Shown: positions 26,158 to 33,623 of the stretch, piece by piece
Layout: each line of letters begins with the position of its first letter
How positions within the stretch are numbered: the stretch's first letter is position 1
Assembly (NCBI GenBank): GCA_011389885.1
Contig: JAABTK010000048.1
Span: 1 to 37,451, forward strand
DNA length: 37,451 bases
Origin: Gammaproteobacteria bacterium
GTDB lineage: Bacteria; Pseudomonadota; Gammaproteobacteria; Chromatiales; Chromatiaceae
Direction of reading: 5' to 3'
Program-made: the position numbers and the translations under genes
Notes under the pieces: generated by a model
Databases searched by the model: none
What the model saw: only the letters and a program-made list of their open reading frames with translations
What the model was told of the DNA's origin: nothing

Positions 26158-26171
26158 GGCACGTTCCCTGC
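26158..26171 (+). promoter_or_regulatory. Putative sigma-54 promoter of nifB
   Basis: The -24/-12 elements read GGCACG...CTGCT with GG (26158-26159) and GC (26170-26171) ten bases apart. Against TGGCACG-N4-TTGCW two positions differ (T to C at the first base of each block). Transcription would start near 26183, leaving a short leader before the nifB ribosome site GGAGG (26207-26211). Confidence 0.72.
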
Positions 26172-26217
26172 TTTGGTGTGCCCCAGAGAAATCCGTATTC
26201 GTTTCCGGAGGCAGGCC

Positions 26218-27741
26218 ATGCAAGAAAAAGACATCGCGAACACAGCCGGCGGCGGCTGTTCCCAAGGGAGCTGCGGCAGCAACGCCGAGCAAATGAGCCA
26301 CCTGCCCGACGCGGTGCGGGAAAAGGTCTTCAATCATCCCTGTTATTCCGAGGAGGCGCACCACCACTATGCCCGCATGCATGTGGCGGTGGCCCCGGCC
26401 TGCAATATCCAGTGCCACTACTGCAACCGCAAGTACGACTGCGCCAACGAGTCCCGCCCCGGCGTGGTGTCCGAGCTGCTAACCCCCGAGCAGGCGGAGA
26501 AAAAGGTGCTGGCGGTGGCCGCCAACATCCCGCAAATGACCGTGCTCGGCGTGGCCGGCCCGGGCGATCCGCTGGCCAACCCCGAACGCACCCTGGCCAC
26601 CTTCCGCGGCCTGGCCGAAAAGGCCCCGGACATTAAGCTCTGCCTCTCCACCAACGGCCTGGCGCTGCCGGACCATGTGGACGAAATCGCCGCGCTGAAC
26701 GTGGACCATGTCACCATCACCATTAACTGCGTGGACCCGGAGGTGGGGGCCAAAATCTACCCCTGGATCTTTTGGAACAACCGCCGGGTGCGCGGGGTGA
26801 AGGCCGCGCAAATCCTGATCGAGCGGCAGCAAAAGGGGCTGGAGATGCTGGTGGAGCGGGGCGTGCTGGTAAAGGTGAACTCGGTCATGATCCCCGGCGT
26901 GAATGACGAGCACCTAAAAGAGGTCAGCCGCATCGTCAAGGCCAAGGGGGCCTTTCTACACAACGTCATGCCGCTGATCGCCGAGCCCGAGCACGGCACC
27001 TTTTACGGCGTCATGGGCCAGCGCAGCCCGAGCCAGGCCGAGCTGCAGGCGCTGCAAGACGAGTGCGCCGGCGACATGAACATGATGCGCCACTGCCGCC
27101 AGTGCCGGGCCGATGCGGTAGGCCTGTTGGGCGAGGACCGCGGCGACGAGTTCACCCTGGACAAAATCGACCAAATGGAGATCGACTACGCGGCCGCCAT
27201 GGCCAAGCGCAAGGCGGTCCACCAGGCCATTGAGGCCGATCGCGACGCCCAGCGCGCGGCCAAGGCCCGGGCCGCGGCCGGCGAGACCCTAGTCCCGATT
27301 ACCGCGCTCAAGCGCAGCGCCCCCAAACCGGCCGTCGCCGAGCAGACCCGCCCGGTGCTAATGGCCGTGGCCACCGCCGGTCAGGGCGTGGTGAACCAGC
27401 ACTTCGGCCACGCCAAGGAGTTCCTGGTGTACGAGGCCTCGCCCGCGGGTGTGCGCTTTATCGGCGTGCGCAAGGCGGATAACTACTGCGAGGGCGGCGA
27501 CACCTGCGGCGACGGCGAGACTAAATGGGACGACATTCTCAAGGCCCTGGCGGGCTGCGAGGTGATGCTCTGTTCGCGCATCGGCATCGGCCCCTGGGAG
27601 ACCCTGGAACAGCACGGCATCCGGCCCGATAACGAACACGCTATGGAGCCCATTGAAGACGCAGTGGCCGCCGTTTACCGCGAGATGCAGCAGCGCGGCA
27701 AGCTCGACGACCCCGCCCATTCCATGCCCGTATCCGCCTGA
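26218..27741 (+). CDS. nifB: NifB, radical SAM FeMo-cofactor core synthase
   Basis: The 507-residue protein makes NifB-co, the Fe8S9C precursor of the nitrogenase cofactor. The radical SAM motif is C62-x3-C66-x2-C69 (CNIQCHYC), with further cluster cysteines at C42 and in [18 protein letters not shown] and [15 protein letters not shown] are typical NifB motifs. From about residue 380 a NifX/NafY-like domain follows ([20 protein letters not shown]), the two-domain form usual in proteobacteria. The ATG at 26218 has GGAGG six bases before it; the open frame extends upstream but contains the promoter. It leads the accessory cluster. Confidence 0.97.
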   Translation: MQEKDIANTAGGGCSQGSCGSNAEQMSHLPDAVREKVFNHPCYSEEAHHHYARMHVAVAPACNIQCHYCNRKYDCANESRPGVVSELLTPEQAEKKVLAVAANIPQMTVLGVAGPGDPLANPERTLATFRGLAEKAPDIKLCLSTNGLALPDHVDEIAALNVDHVTITINCVDPEVGAKIYPWIFWNNRRVRGVKAAQILIERQQKGLEMLVERGVLVKVNSVMIPGVNDEHLKEVSRIVKAKGAFLHNVMPLIAEPEHGTFYGVMGQRSPSQAELQALQDECAGDMNMMRHCRQCRADAVGLLGEDRGDEFTLDKIDQMEIDYAAAMAKRKAVHQAIEADRDAQRAAKARAAAGETLVPITALKRSAPKPAVAEQTRPVLMAVATAGQGVVNQHFGHAKEFLVYEASPAGVRFIGVRKADNYCEGGDTCGDGETKWDDILKALAGCEVMLCSRIGIGPWETLEQHGIRPDNEHAMEPIEDAVAAVYREMQQRGKLDDPAHSMPVSA

Positions 27742-27752
27742 AGGAGACCCCC

Positions 27753-28031
27753 ATGGCCCTGGAAATTATCGAAACCTGCGTCAACTGCTGGGCCTGCGAG
27801 CCCCTGTGCCCGTCCAGCGCCATCTATGAGGCGCGCCCCCACTTCCGCATCGACGCCGCTAAATGCACCGAGTGCGACGGCGACTACGCCGAGGCCCAGT
27901 GCGCCGGCATCTGCCCCATCGAGGGAGCCATCCTCGACGCCAAAGGCCTGGCGGTGAACCCGCCGGGGTCTCTCACCGGCATCCCGCCCGAGCGCATGCA
28001 GGCGGTGATGGCCGAGATTCGGGCGCGTTGA
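27753..28031 (+). CDS. fdxN: 2[4Fe-4S] ferredoxin, FdxN type
   Basis: The 92-residue ferredoxin has two cluster motifs, C9-x2-C12-x2-C15-x3-C19-P and C38-x2-C41-x8-C50-x3-C54-P. The x8 spacing is typical of the nif-associated group. It probably supplies electrons for NifB or for cofactor assembly. The ATG follows AAGGAGA and lies 11 bases after the nifB stop, so the genes are cotranscribed. A palindromic repeat follows its 3' end. Confidence 0.93.
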   Translation: MALEIIETCVNCWACEPLCPSSAIYEARPHFRIDAAKCTECDGDYAEAQCAGICPIEGAILDAKGLAVNPPGSLTGIPPERMQAVMAEIRAR

Positions 28032-28055
28032 GCGTGGTGACCTCGGTGGGTTTCT

Positions 28056-28189
28056 ATAACGCACAGGGCGCCAAGAAGGCGCTAAGGGCGCAGAGTTCTT
28101 TATGGCTTGCCCTGGGTGGGCTGCATGGTCCTGCGCCGGCATTCAACCCCCTTGGCGTCCTGTGCTCTGCTTTGCGCCCTTTGCGTTAT
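28056..28189. repeat. Inverted-repeat element in the fdxN-nifO junction
   Basis: The outer arms are ATAACGCACAGGGCGCCAAG (28056-28075) and the inverted counterpart at the right end (28170-28189), 18 of 20 matching. Further GGGCGCAGAG-type sequence lies inside. It would fold into a long imperfect hairpin in mRNA. Confidence 0.75.
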
Positions 28190-28233
28190 CCCAGTGGCGG
28201 CGCCCCGGTCCGGGCCGCCAATGGAGGCCTCCG

Positions 28234-28665
28234 ATGAAACTGACTTTTTACGAAAAGCCCGGCTGTGTCTCGAACACCAAGCAGAAGGCCCTGTTGCGCA
28301 GTCAGGGCTTTGCGCTGGAGGTGCGGGACCTGCTGAGCGAGCCCTGGACCGCGCAGCGGTTGCGGGTGTTTTTCGGTGAGCGCCCGGTGGCCGAATGGTT
28401 CAACCCTACCGCGCCCAGTATCAAGCGGGCGGAGGTCAACCCCGATGCCCTGAGCGAAGAGCAGGCCCTAGCGGCCATGCTCGAACAGCCGCTGCTGATC
28501 CGCCGGCCGCTGATCGCGTGCGAGGCCGGCAGCCTGTGCGGCTTCGAGCCCCATCCGCTGTTGGATCGCATCGGCGTGCGACTGGATGCCGAACAGGACC
28601 TGCAGGCCTGCTCCAAGCCAGGCGAGGCGGCCCCGGTCTGCCTGGCCCCGAAGGTGATGCCGTGA
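28234..28665 (+). CDS. nifO: NifO, ArsC-like nitrogenase-associated protein
   Basis: The 143-residue protein has an ArsC-type thioredoxin fold: KLTFYEKPGCVSNTKQK has a single cysteine (C11) where ArsC has its active cysteine, with EVRDLL and WFNPTAPSIKR after it, and a conserved LLIRRPLI segment. The family is found beside nifB in many diazotrophs and is linked to molybdenum use in Azotobacter. The start is ATG 28234 with GGAGG at 28223-28227. Its stop overlaps the GTG of the next gene. A true arsenate reductase is less likely given the context. Confidence 0.85.
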   Translation: MKLTFYEKPGCVSNTKQKALLRSQGFALEVRDLLSEPWTAQRLRVFFGERPVAEWFNPTAPSIKRAEVNPDALSEEQALAAMLEQPLLIRRPLIACEAGSLCGFEPHPLLDRIGVRLDAEQDLQACSKPGEAAPVCLAPKVMP

Positions 28666-29945
28666 ACTCGCGCGACGATCTCACCACTCCCGGCAAGGCC
28701 GTGGAAGTGGCCCCGGGGGTGCATTGGATCGGGGCCATGGATCCTGATTTGCGCACCTTCGACATCATCCTCAAGACCGCCAATGGCACCACCTACAACA
28801 GCTATTTGGTGCGCGGCGACGACGGCGTGGCGGTCATTGACACCGTAAAGGCCGGGTTTCAAGGGGAGTTCTTCGCCCGCCTCGAATCCGTGGCCGATTA
28901 CAGCGAAATTCGCACCATCGTGCTCAATCACCTGGAGCCGGATCACAGTGGGGCCCTGCCCGAGCTGATGCGGCGCGCGCCCCAGGCCAGCCTGTATATC
29001 TCCAAGCGCGCCACCTCCATGCTCAAGGCCCTGTTAAAGCCGAACCAGGGCGGCTTCGAATACCAGCGGGCGGACACCGGCGACCGCATCGAACTCGGCG
29101 GTCGCACCTTAAGGTTCCTGCACACCCCCTTCCTGCACTGGCCCGACACCCAATGCACCTACCTGGAGGAGGAAGGGGTCCTGTTCTCCGGCGACATCTT
29201 CGGCTGTCACTACTGCGACAGCCGCTTATTTAATGACCGCGCCGGCGATTTTCGCTTCTCCTTCGACTATTACTACGCCCACATCATGCGCCCGTTCAAG
29301 TCCCATGTACGGGAGGCCCTGGCGTTAATCGGCCCGTTGAAGCTGAATTTGGTGGCCCCGGCCCATGGCCCGGTGCTGCGCGACCGGCCGCGGCGGTATG
29401 TGAACCGCTACCGCGAACTCTCCGCACCTAGCATCGACGCCGAGATGGGCGAGGACGAGCGCTCCTTTCTGATCTTTTACATGAGTTCCTACGGCAACAC
29501 CGCCCGCATGGCCGAGTCGGTGGCCGACGGGGCCGAATCGGTGGCTGGCGTGCGCATCTCCCTTTACGACCTGGAGGGCGGCGAAGTGGAGCCCTTCGCG
29601 GACCTGATCGAAGAGGCCGACGCCCTGGCCTTCGGCTCGCCCACCATTAACGGCGACGCGGTCAAGCCGGTGTGGGACCTGCTGTCCTCGCTCACCGTTA
29701 TCGATCTCCGCGGCAAGGTGGGCGCCGCCTTCGGCTCCTACGGTTGGAGCGGCGAGGCGGTGTCCATGGTGGAGGATCGCCTGCGCGGGCTCAAGCTGCG
29801 GGTGCCGGTGCAGGGCAAGCGGATCAAGCTAGTTCCCACCGAAGACGAATTGGAAGAGTGCCGGTCCTTCGGCCGGCAGGTTGCACAGGCGTTGGTCGGC
29901 GAGGGCGGTGCGAGCCGAGTGTTCGATATGGCCGATCTCGGTTGA
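28662..29945 (+). CDS. fprA: A-type flavoprotein (flavodiiron oxygen or NO reductase)
   Basis: The 427-residue protein has an N-terminal metallo-beta-lactamase domain with the diiron motif H90-x-E92-x-D94-H95 (HLEPDHSG), then HTPFLHWPDT, SGDIFG and APAHGPV. A flavodoxin domain begins at about 267 (IFYMSSYGNTARMAESV) and holds FMN. Flavodiiron proteins reduce O2 to water or NO to N2O. GTG 28662 is taken as start because it forms a GTGA overlap with the nifO stop, and there is no other start before the conserved region. Coupling to nifO and the ferredoxins downstream suggests a role in keeping nitrogenase assembly free of oxygen. Confidence 0.92.
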   Translation: MNSRDDLTTPGKAVEVAPGVHWIGAMDPDLRTFDIILKTANGTTYNSYLVRGDDGVAVIDTVKAGFQGEFFARLESVADYSEIRTIVLNHLEPDHSGALPELMRRAPQASLYISKRATSMLKALLKPNQGGFEYQRADTGDRIELGGRTLRFLHTPFLHWPDTQCTYLEEEGVLFSGDIFGCHYCDSRLFNDRAGDFRFSFDYYYAHIMRPFKSHVREALALIGPLKLNLVAPAHGPVLRDRPRRYVNRYRELSAPSIDAEMGEDERSFLIFYMSSYGNTARMAESVADGAESVAGVRISLYDLEGGEVEPFADLIEEADALAFGSPTINGDAVKPVWDLLSSLTVIDLRGKVGAAFGSYGWSGEAVSMVEDRLRGLKLRVPVQGKRIKLVPTEDELEECRSFGRQVAQALVGEGGASRVFDMADLG

Positions 29946-29977
29946 TCTTCGTGTGTATTTACTTTGATTGGAGTTAA

Positions 29978-30268
<291 letters not shown>

Positions 30269-30278
30269 TTTTTATGCG

Positions 30279-30366
30279 TGCCGCAGAGGCGCAGGGTTTA
30301 CGCAGGAGATTATCGTGCGGGGGCGAATAGCCCCTAATGCCCCTGTGTTCTCTGTGTCTCAGTGGC
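30279..30366. repeat. Inverted-repeat element between the two [2Fe-2S] ferredoxin genes
   Basis: The left arm TGCCGCAGAGGCGCAG (30279-30294) faces a right arm ending TCTCTGTGTCTCAGTGGCA (to about 30366), an imperfect match. A small GGGGC/GCCCC hairpin lies between (30320-30334). This looks like a diverged member of the same CGCAGAG-rich class as the elements flanking nifO and draG. Confidence 0.55.
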
Positions 30367-30403
30367 AACAACCCCTAAACCCAACAGCAAAGAGGACAGA
30401 TTC

Positions 30404-30760
30404 ATGGCCTTAATCACCTTCAGCAGTCCCGAGTACAAGGACAAGACCGTGTACGCCGTGGCCGGCAGCCACACCGAGACCATCCTCAAGATCGCCAAGA
30501 CCAACAAGATCCAGATTAAGTTCGATTGCGAAGACGGCGAGTGCGGCAGTTGCCTGATCCGCGTGAAGAGCGTGGACGACAAAGGCCGTATGGGGTATCA
30601 CCTCACCGACAAGGAAAAAGAGGTGCTGCGCCAGCTCGGCAAGCTCAGCTCGGAAGACATCGAAAAGCTCTCCGTGGACGACCTGCCCTCCGAGTGGCGT
30701 CTGGCCTGCCAGATGATCCCGCGCGACGAGGACATCCTGGTGGAGTACGGTCTGGAGTAA
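30404..30760 (+). CDS. FeSII (Shethna)-like protective [2Fe-2S] ferredoxin
   Basis: The 118-residue protein has C42-x4-C47-x2-C50 (CEDGECGSC) and C102 (RLACQ). Between them lies a 50-residue insert (YHLTDKEKEVLRQLGKLSSED). This insert, the length and the start (FSSPEYKDKTVYAVAG) resemble, from memory, Azotobacter FeSII, which forms an inactive oxygen-stable complex with nitrogenase when oxygen rises. Position in the nifB cluster supports that reading. The ATG is chosen for the GAGGA nine bases upstream. The assignment is by recognition, not by a search. Confidence 0.82.
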   Translation: MALITFSSPEYKDKTVYAVAGSHTETILKIAKTNKIQIKFDCEDGECGSCLIRVKSVDDKGRMGYHLTDKEKEVLRQLGKLSSEDIEKLSVDDLPSEWRLACQMIPRDEDILVEYGLE

Positions 30761-30838
30761 TGCCGGACAGGAACCCAACGGCTGAATCGTTTCGCGGATT
30801 TCAGTCGGCGGGTTCTTTACGCTTTTGAGGCAGCAATC

Positions 30839-31414
30839 GTGACGCTACCGATGCAAGACCCGGAATTCCAACGCCAGGCCATCTATGAACGCCTGATGAG
30901 CGCGGCCGACGGCGACCGCAATCACGACGCCCTGGCCAAGATGTATGCCTCCTGGTCGCTGGGCGAGGGGGCGCTCCCCGATTGGCTCGGCCTCACACCC
31001 GAGGCCTTTCGGACGATGATGGGGTATCATTTCCCCGGCCTGAGATTCGACGACGCCCGCTGCGGCTCGCCGCTGCCCGCCGCGCGCGGCGACGAAATCG
31101 CCGATTTGGCGACCTTGGTTCGCGGCGCCCTGGCCGGGGCCGACGTCTCCGAAGGCTGGATCGCGGATATCCTAATCGCCGGCTGCCTAGCCAGCGACCA
31201 CCTCTGGCAGGACCTCGGGCTTTGGTCCCGTACGGACCTGTCCGCCCTGATGCGGCGCAACTTCCCGCAACTAGCCGCACGCAACGTCAAGGACATGAAG
31301 TGGAAAAAGTTTCTGTATAAACAACTGTGCGACGCCGAAGGCATCTACACCTGCCGCGCCCCCTCCTGCGAGCAGTGCGCCGACTACGCCGCCTGCTTCG
31401 GGCCGGAGGAGTAA
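30839..31414 (+). CDS. nifQ: NifQ, molybdenum donor for FeMo-cofactor
   Basis: The 191-residue protein ends with the NifQ signature C172-x4-C177-x2-C180-x5-C186 (CRAPSCEQCADYAACF), which holds a Mo-Fe-S cluster delivered to NifEN/NifH. The middle part (IADILIAGCLASDHLWQDLGL and MRRNFPQLAARNVKDMKWKKF) also fits NifQ. The start is GTG 30839 with GAGG at 30827-30830; an ATG four codons later is possible. It lies 78 bases after the FeSII-like gene. Confidence 0.94.
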   Translation: MTLPMQDPEFQRQAIYERLMSAADGDRNHDALAKMYASWSLGEGALPDWLGLTPEAFRTMMGYHFPGLRFDDARCGSPLPAARGDEIADLATLVRGALAGADVSEGWIADILIAGCLASDHLWQDLGLWSRTDLSALMRRNFPQLAARNVKDMKWKKFLYKQLCDAEGIYTCRAPSCEQCADYAACFGPEE

Positions 31415-31417
31415 GGC

Positions 31418-31660
31418 ATAACGCAAAGGGCGCAAAGGGCGCAAAGAAGAGCAAACAACGCAAAGGGTTTTGGAGAGCAAAGGTAACGCCCATACCGGTT
31501 AATGATCTCGGCAAGCGGGGTTTGAGGCGCCGCATTCCCAACTAGAACCCGGGAGCGAGTCAACGAGTAAGCGCTCCCAACCCTGGCGACTTGAGGATTC
31601 ACCAAGGATTCAAAAAGCACTTTGCGCCCTGTGCGCCTCCTCTGCGTTCTTCGCGTTATA
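31418..31660. repeat. Inverted-repeat element between nifQ and draG
   Basis: The left arm ATAACGCAAAGGGCGCAAAG (31418-31437), followed by another GGCGCAAAG, faces the right arm CTTTGCGCCC...TTCGCGTTAT (31620-31659), which reads the same in reverse apart from some mismatches. The right end carries the stop codon (31659-31661) that closes the draG frame and lies four bases before its ribosome site. Confidence 0.75.
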
Positions 31661-31676
31661 AAACAGGAGCGGAAAA

Positions 31677-32558
31677 ATCGATACCGAGCTGAAAAACCGC
31701 GCCCTCGGGGCCTATCTCGGGCTGGCCGTCGGCGACGCCCTAGGCGCCACGGTGGAGTTCATGACCCCGCGGGAGATCCGCGACCGCTTCGGCGCCCACC
31801 GGGAGATTCAGGGCGGCGGCTGGTTGCACCTAAAGAAGGGGCAGATCACCGACGACACCGAGATGAGCCTGGCCCTTGGGGCCAGCATCCTGGACAAGGG
31901 GGCCGTAGAGGCCCGGGCCGCGGCCGAGGCCTTCAGCGCCTGGATGCGCACCAAGCCCGCGGACATCGGCCACACCGTGCGCCGCGGCCTGGTGCATTTC
32001 CGCCGCACCGGTGAGACCGCCGTGCCGCACAACGAATACAACGCCGGCAACGGGGCCTGCATGCGCACCCTGCCGGTGGCCCTCTTCACCTATGGGCAAG
32101 ACGAGGCCGCGGTGCGCGCCGCGGTAGTCGCCCAAGCCCATGTCACCCACAACAGCGAACTCGCCGACGCCGGAACCCTCTGCACGGTGCGCATGATCCA
32201 ACTGGCCCTCTCCGGCGCCCCCAAGGCCGAGCTAAAACGCCTGGCCGACGAGCTGGCCGCCGCCCGCCCCGAATACCGCTACGCAGGAAAGCCCCGCGAA
32301 AACCCCTCCGGCTTTATCGCCGAGACCCTGCAAGTGGTGTTTCAGGCCCTGTTCGAGAACGACGGATTCGAAAGCGGACTGATCGAAACCGTCAACCGCG
32401 GCGGCGACGCCGACACCACCGGCGCCATTTACGGCATGCTCGGCGGGACCCTGTACGGCGTACAGGCCATCCCCGAGCGCTGGCTCAAAGACCTGGATCA
32501 CAAGACCAAGGCGGCCTGCGAGGCCCAGGCGCTGGCGTTAATGGCGCTGGCGCAGTAG
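31677..32558 (+). CDS. draG: DraG-type ADP-ribosyl-[dinitrogenase reductase] hydrolase with apparent ATC start
   Basis: DraG removes ADP-ribose from the nitrogenase Fe protein and so reactivates it. The acidic metal-site motifs are present: GATVEF (E27), TDDTEM (58-63) and DADTTGAI (from 244). Homology begins well upstream of the first standard start: NRALGAYLGLAVGDALGAT is encoded at 31695-31751, but the frame, open from 31662, contains no ATG, GTG or TTG before GTG 31752. ATC 31677 stands seven bases after AGGAG (31665-31669) and gives 293 residues, the usual DraG length. It may be a rare ATC start, a mutated start or a sequence error. A CTG at 31689 is a second possibility. No draT is in the window. 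Confidence 0.85.
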   Translation: MDTELKNRALGAYLGLAVGDALGATVEFMTPREIRDRFGAHREIQGGGWLHLKKGQITDDTEMSLALGASILDKGAVEARAAAEAFSAWMRTKPADIGHTVRRGLVHFRRTGETAVPHNEYNAGNGACMRTLPVALFTYGQDEAAVRAAVVAQAHVTHNSELADAGTLCTVRMIQLALSGAPKAELKRLADELAAARPEYRYAGKPRENPSGFIAETLQVVFQALFENDGFESGLIETVNRGGDADTTGAIYGMLGGTLYGVQAIPERWLKDLDHKTKAACEAQALALMALAQ

Positions 32559-32604
32559 CCGACGGCCATCTGCGTCCATTCGTGTTTATCTGTGGTTTAA
32601 ATTG

Positions 32605-32674
32605 GTGCTTAGTGCTTAGTGCTTAGTGCTTAGCGCTTAGTGCTTAGTGTTTAGTGTTTAGTGTTTAGTGTTTA
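32605..32674. repeat. Heptanucleotide tandem array 1, ten units
   Basis: Ten head-to-tail 7-base units: four GTGCTTA, one GCGCTTA, one GTGCTTA and four GTGTTTA. It follows a copy of the TGTTTATCTGTGGTT repeat. Confidence 0.95.
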
Positions 32675-32687
32675 GGCGAGCGCCAAG

Positions 32688-32746
32688 CCCGGCCAAAGCC
32701 TCAACCTCCAAAACCGTCCCCAACGGAGGTCGAGGCTTTAGCCGGA
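32688..32746. repeat. Long imperfect hairpin with CCGGCCAAAGCCTCAACC arms
   Basis: Bases 32688-32709 pair with 32725-32746 (GGAGGTCGAGGCTTTAGCCGG side), about 19 of 22 matching, around a 15-base loop. Half-copies of the same arm occur near 19396, 19832 and 33467. Confidence 0.8.
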
Positions 32747-32906
32747 CCAACCTTGGTCATCCTTCCGGCCAATACCCTGTAATGGGTGCGTTATATGGAT
32801 CGCTTTAGCCTGTAAAATCGAGCGCTTACGTCAGATCGTTCGTCGTGAGCGGCCTAAGGTGGCCGGAACGATGATCAAGGCCGCCGGACCGAACGAAGGG
32901 GAGGGC

Positions 32907-33134
32907 GGATGGGCAAAGACACTCCCCCGTCATTGGCCTTGGTCGCGATCCATCAGCGCCGCGCCCATCACCGGCGCCGGTTAAAGAACCACAGATGGAC
33001 ACGGATAAACACAGATTGGTGTGGAGAGGCAAATATCCTAAACCACAACTACGCCAAGTTTTAGCGCCCCTGATGGGCGCGGCGCTGAAAGGTTGGTGGA
33101 CCTTTGAGGTTTTGCGGGAGCGCCTTTGCCCATC
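32907..33134. repeat. Nested-palindrome repeat, copy 2 (complete)
   Basis: The outer arms GATGGGCAAAGACACTCCC (32908-32926) and its inverted partner (33116-33134) match at 17 of 19 bases. Inside them, CAGCGCCGCGCCCATCA (32954-32970) and its exact reverse complement (33071-33087) form a second pair. About 100 bases separate the inner arms, and they include an inverted ACCACAGATGGACACGG sequence; copy 1 has only ten bases there. Confidence 0.82.
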
Positions 33135-33168
33135 GGCGTCCATCCGTGTTTATCTGTGGTTCAATTTG

Positions 33169-33210
33169 GTGCCTAGTGCCTAGTGCCTAGTGCCTAGTGC
33201 CTAGTGCCTA
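33169..33210. repeat. Heptanucleotide tandem array 2, six units
   Basis: Six identical GTGCCTA units, preceded like array 1 by TGTTTATCTGTGGTT and followed directly by the left end of the long-TIR repeat (33208-33439). Confidence 0.95.
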
Positions 33211-33439
33211 GTACAGCTGCGCCTAAGTATCGGAAACAACCCAGGCGCTCTCGGAACGCACAGCCCGAGGACTGTACGCCAGGCGGCTAGGCGGCACTGG
33301 AGCGGCGGACAGGCATCCCCGCCCTGGAACGCGCGGCCGATTAAGCAAAAATCCTCCGCGCCCTCTACGGCCCTCGGTACCCTCTGCGTTCCAAAAGGCG
33401 TTGTTTCCGTTATTTGTGATTTGTGCGCAGCCGTACTAG
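33208..33439. repeat. Long-TIR repeat family, copy 3
   Basis: Ends CTAGTACAGCTGCGC (33208-33222) and GTGCGCAGCCGTACTAG (33423-33439) are inverted. Further inside, ATCGGAAACAAC (near 33230) faces GTTGTTTCCGTTAT (near 33402), and CGGAACGCA faces TGCGTTCC. There is no coding capacity. The inner GGAGCGGCGGACAGGCATCC stretch is shared with copy 1. Confidence 0.8.
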
Positions 33440-33623
33440 TGCTTAGGCGAACGAGGCCCCAACCCCAGCCAAGGCCTCAACCTCCAAAGCCCCCGCGGGT
33501 CTCGGCTGCCGTTGCGGCATGCGGGGGAATTATCCGGCCCTGGGGCTGTCTTACAGTAACGAGAGAAGCCGTCCCCACGCAGGGGCTGCCCGGTTTTTTC
33601 CGCCACTATTAGGTGTTGATTTT

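Larger units (their letters stand above)
25740..26217. other. Divergent intergenic region between DUF1631 gene and nifB
   Basis: No gene is supported; the open frames here have no ribosome site. The region contains the nifB control elements listed separately (activator site 26046-26061, sigma-54 promoter 26158-26171). Nothing else stands out. Confidence 0.7.
32559..33623. other. 1-kb non-coding repeat region between draG and the desaturase gene
   Basis: No gene is supported. In order it has: a CGTGTTTATCTGTGGTT repeat (about 32575-32597, again at 33145-33162, and inverted at 32988-33020), heptamer array 1, a hairpin (32688-32746), the nested-palindrome repeat (32907-33134), heptamer array 2, the long-TIR repeat (33208-33439) and a CCAAGGCCTCAACCTCC sequence (about 33467). 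A promoter for the desaturase gene was not recognised. Confidence 0.75.

Noticed and set aside
25831-26217. Upstream extension of nifB by 129 codons
   Set aside because: It contains the NifA site and sigma-54 promoter, and the ATG at 26218 has a good ribosome site and the family's N terminus.
32605-33210. Possible CRISPR array in the heptamer repeats
   Set aside because: Units are 7 bases and directly tandem without spacers; no cas genes.
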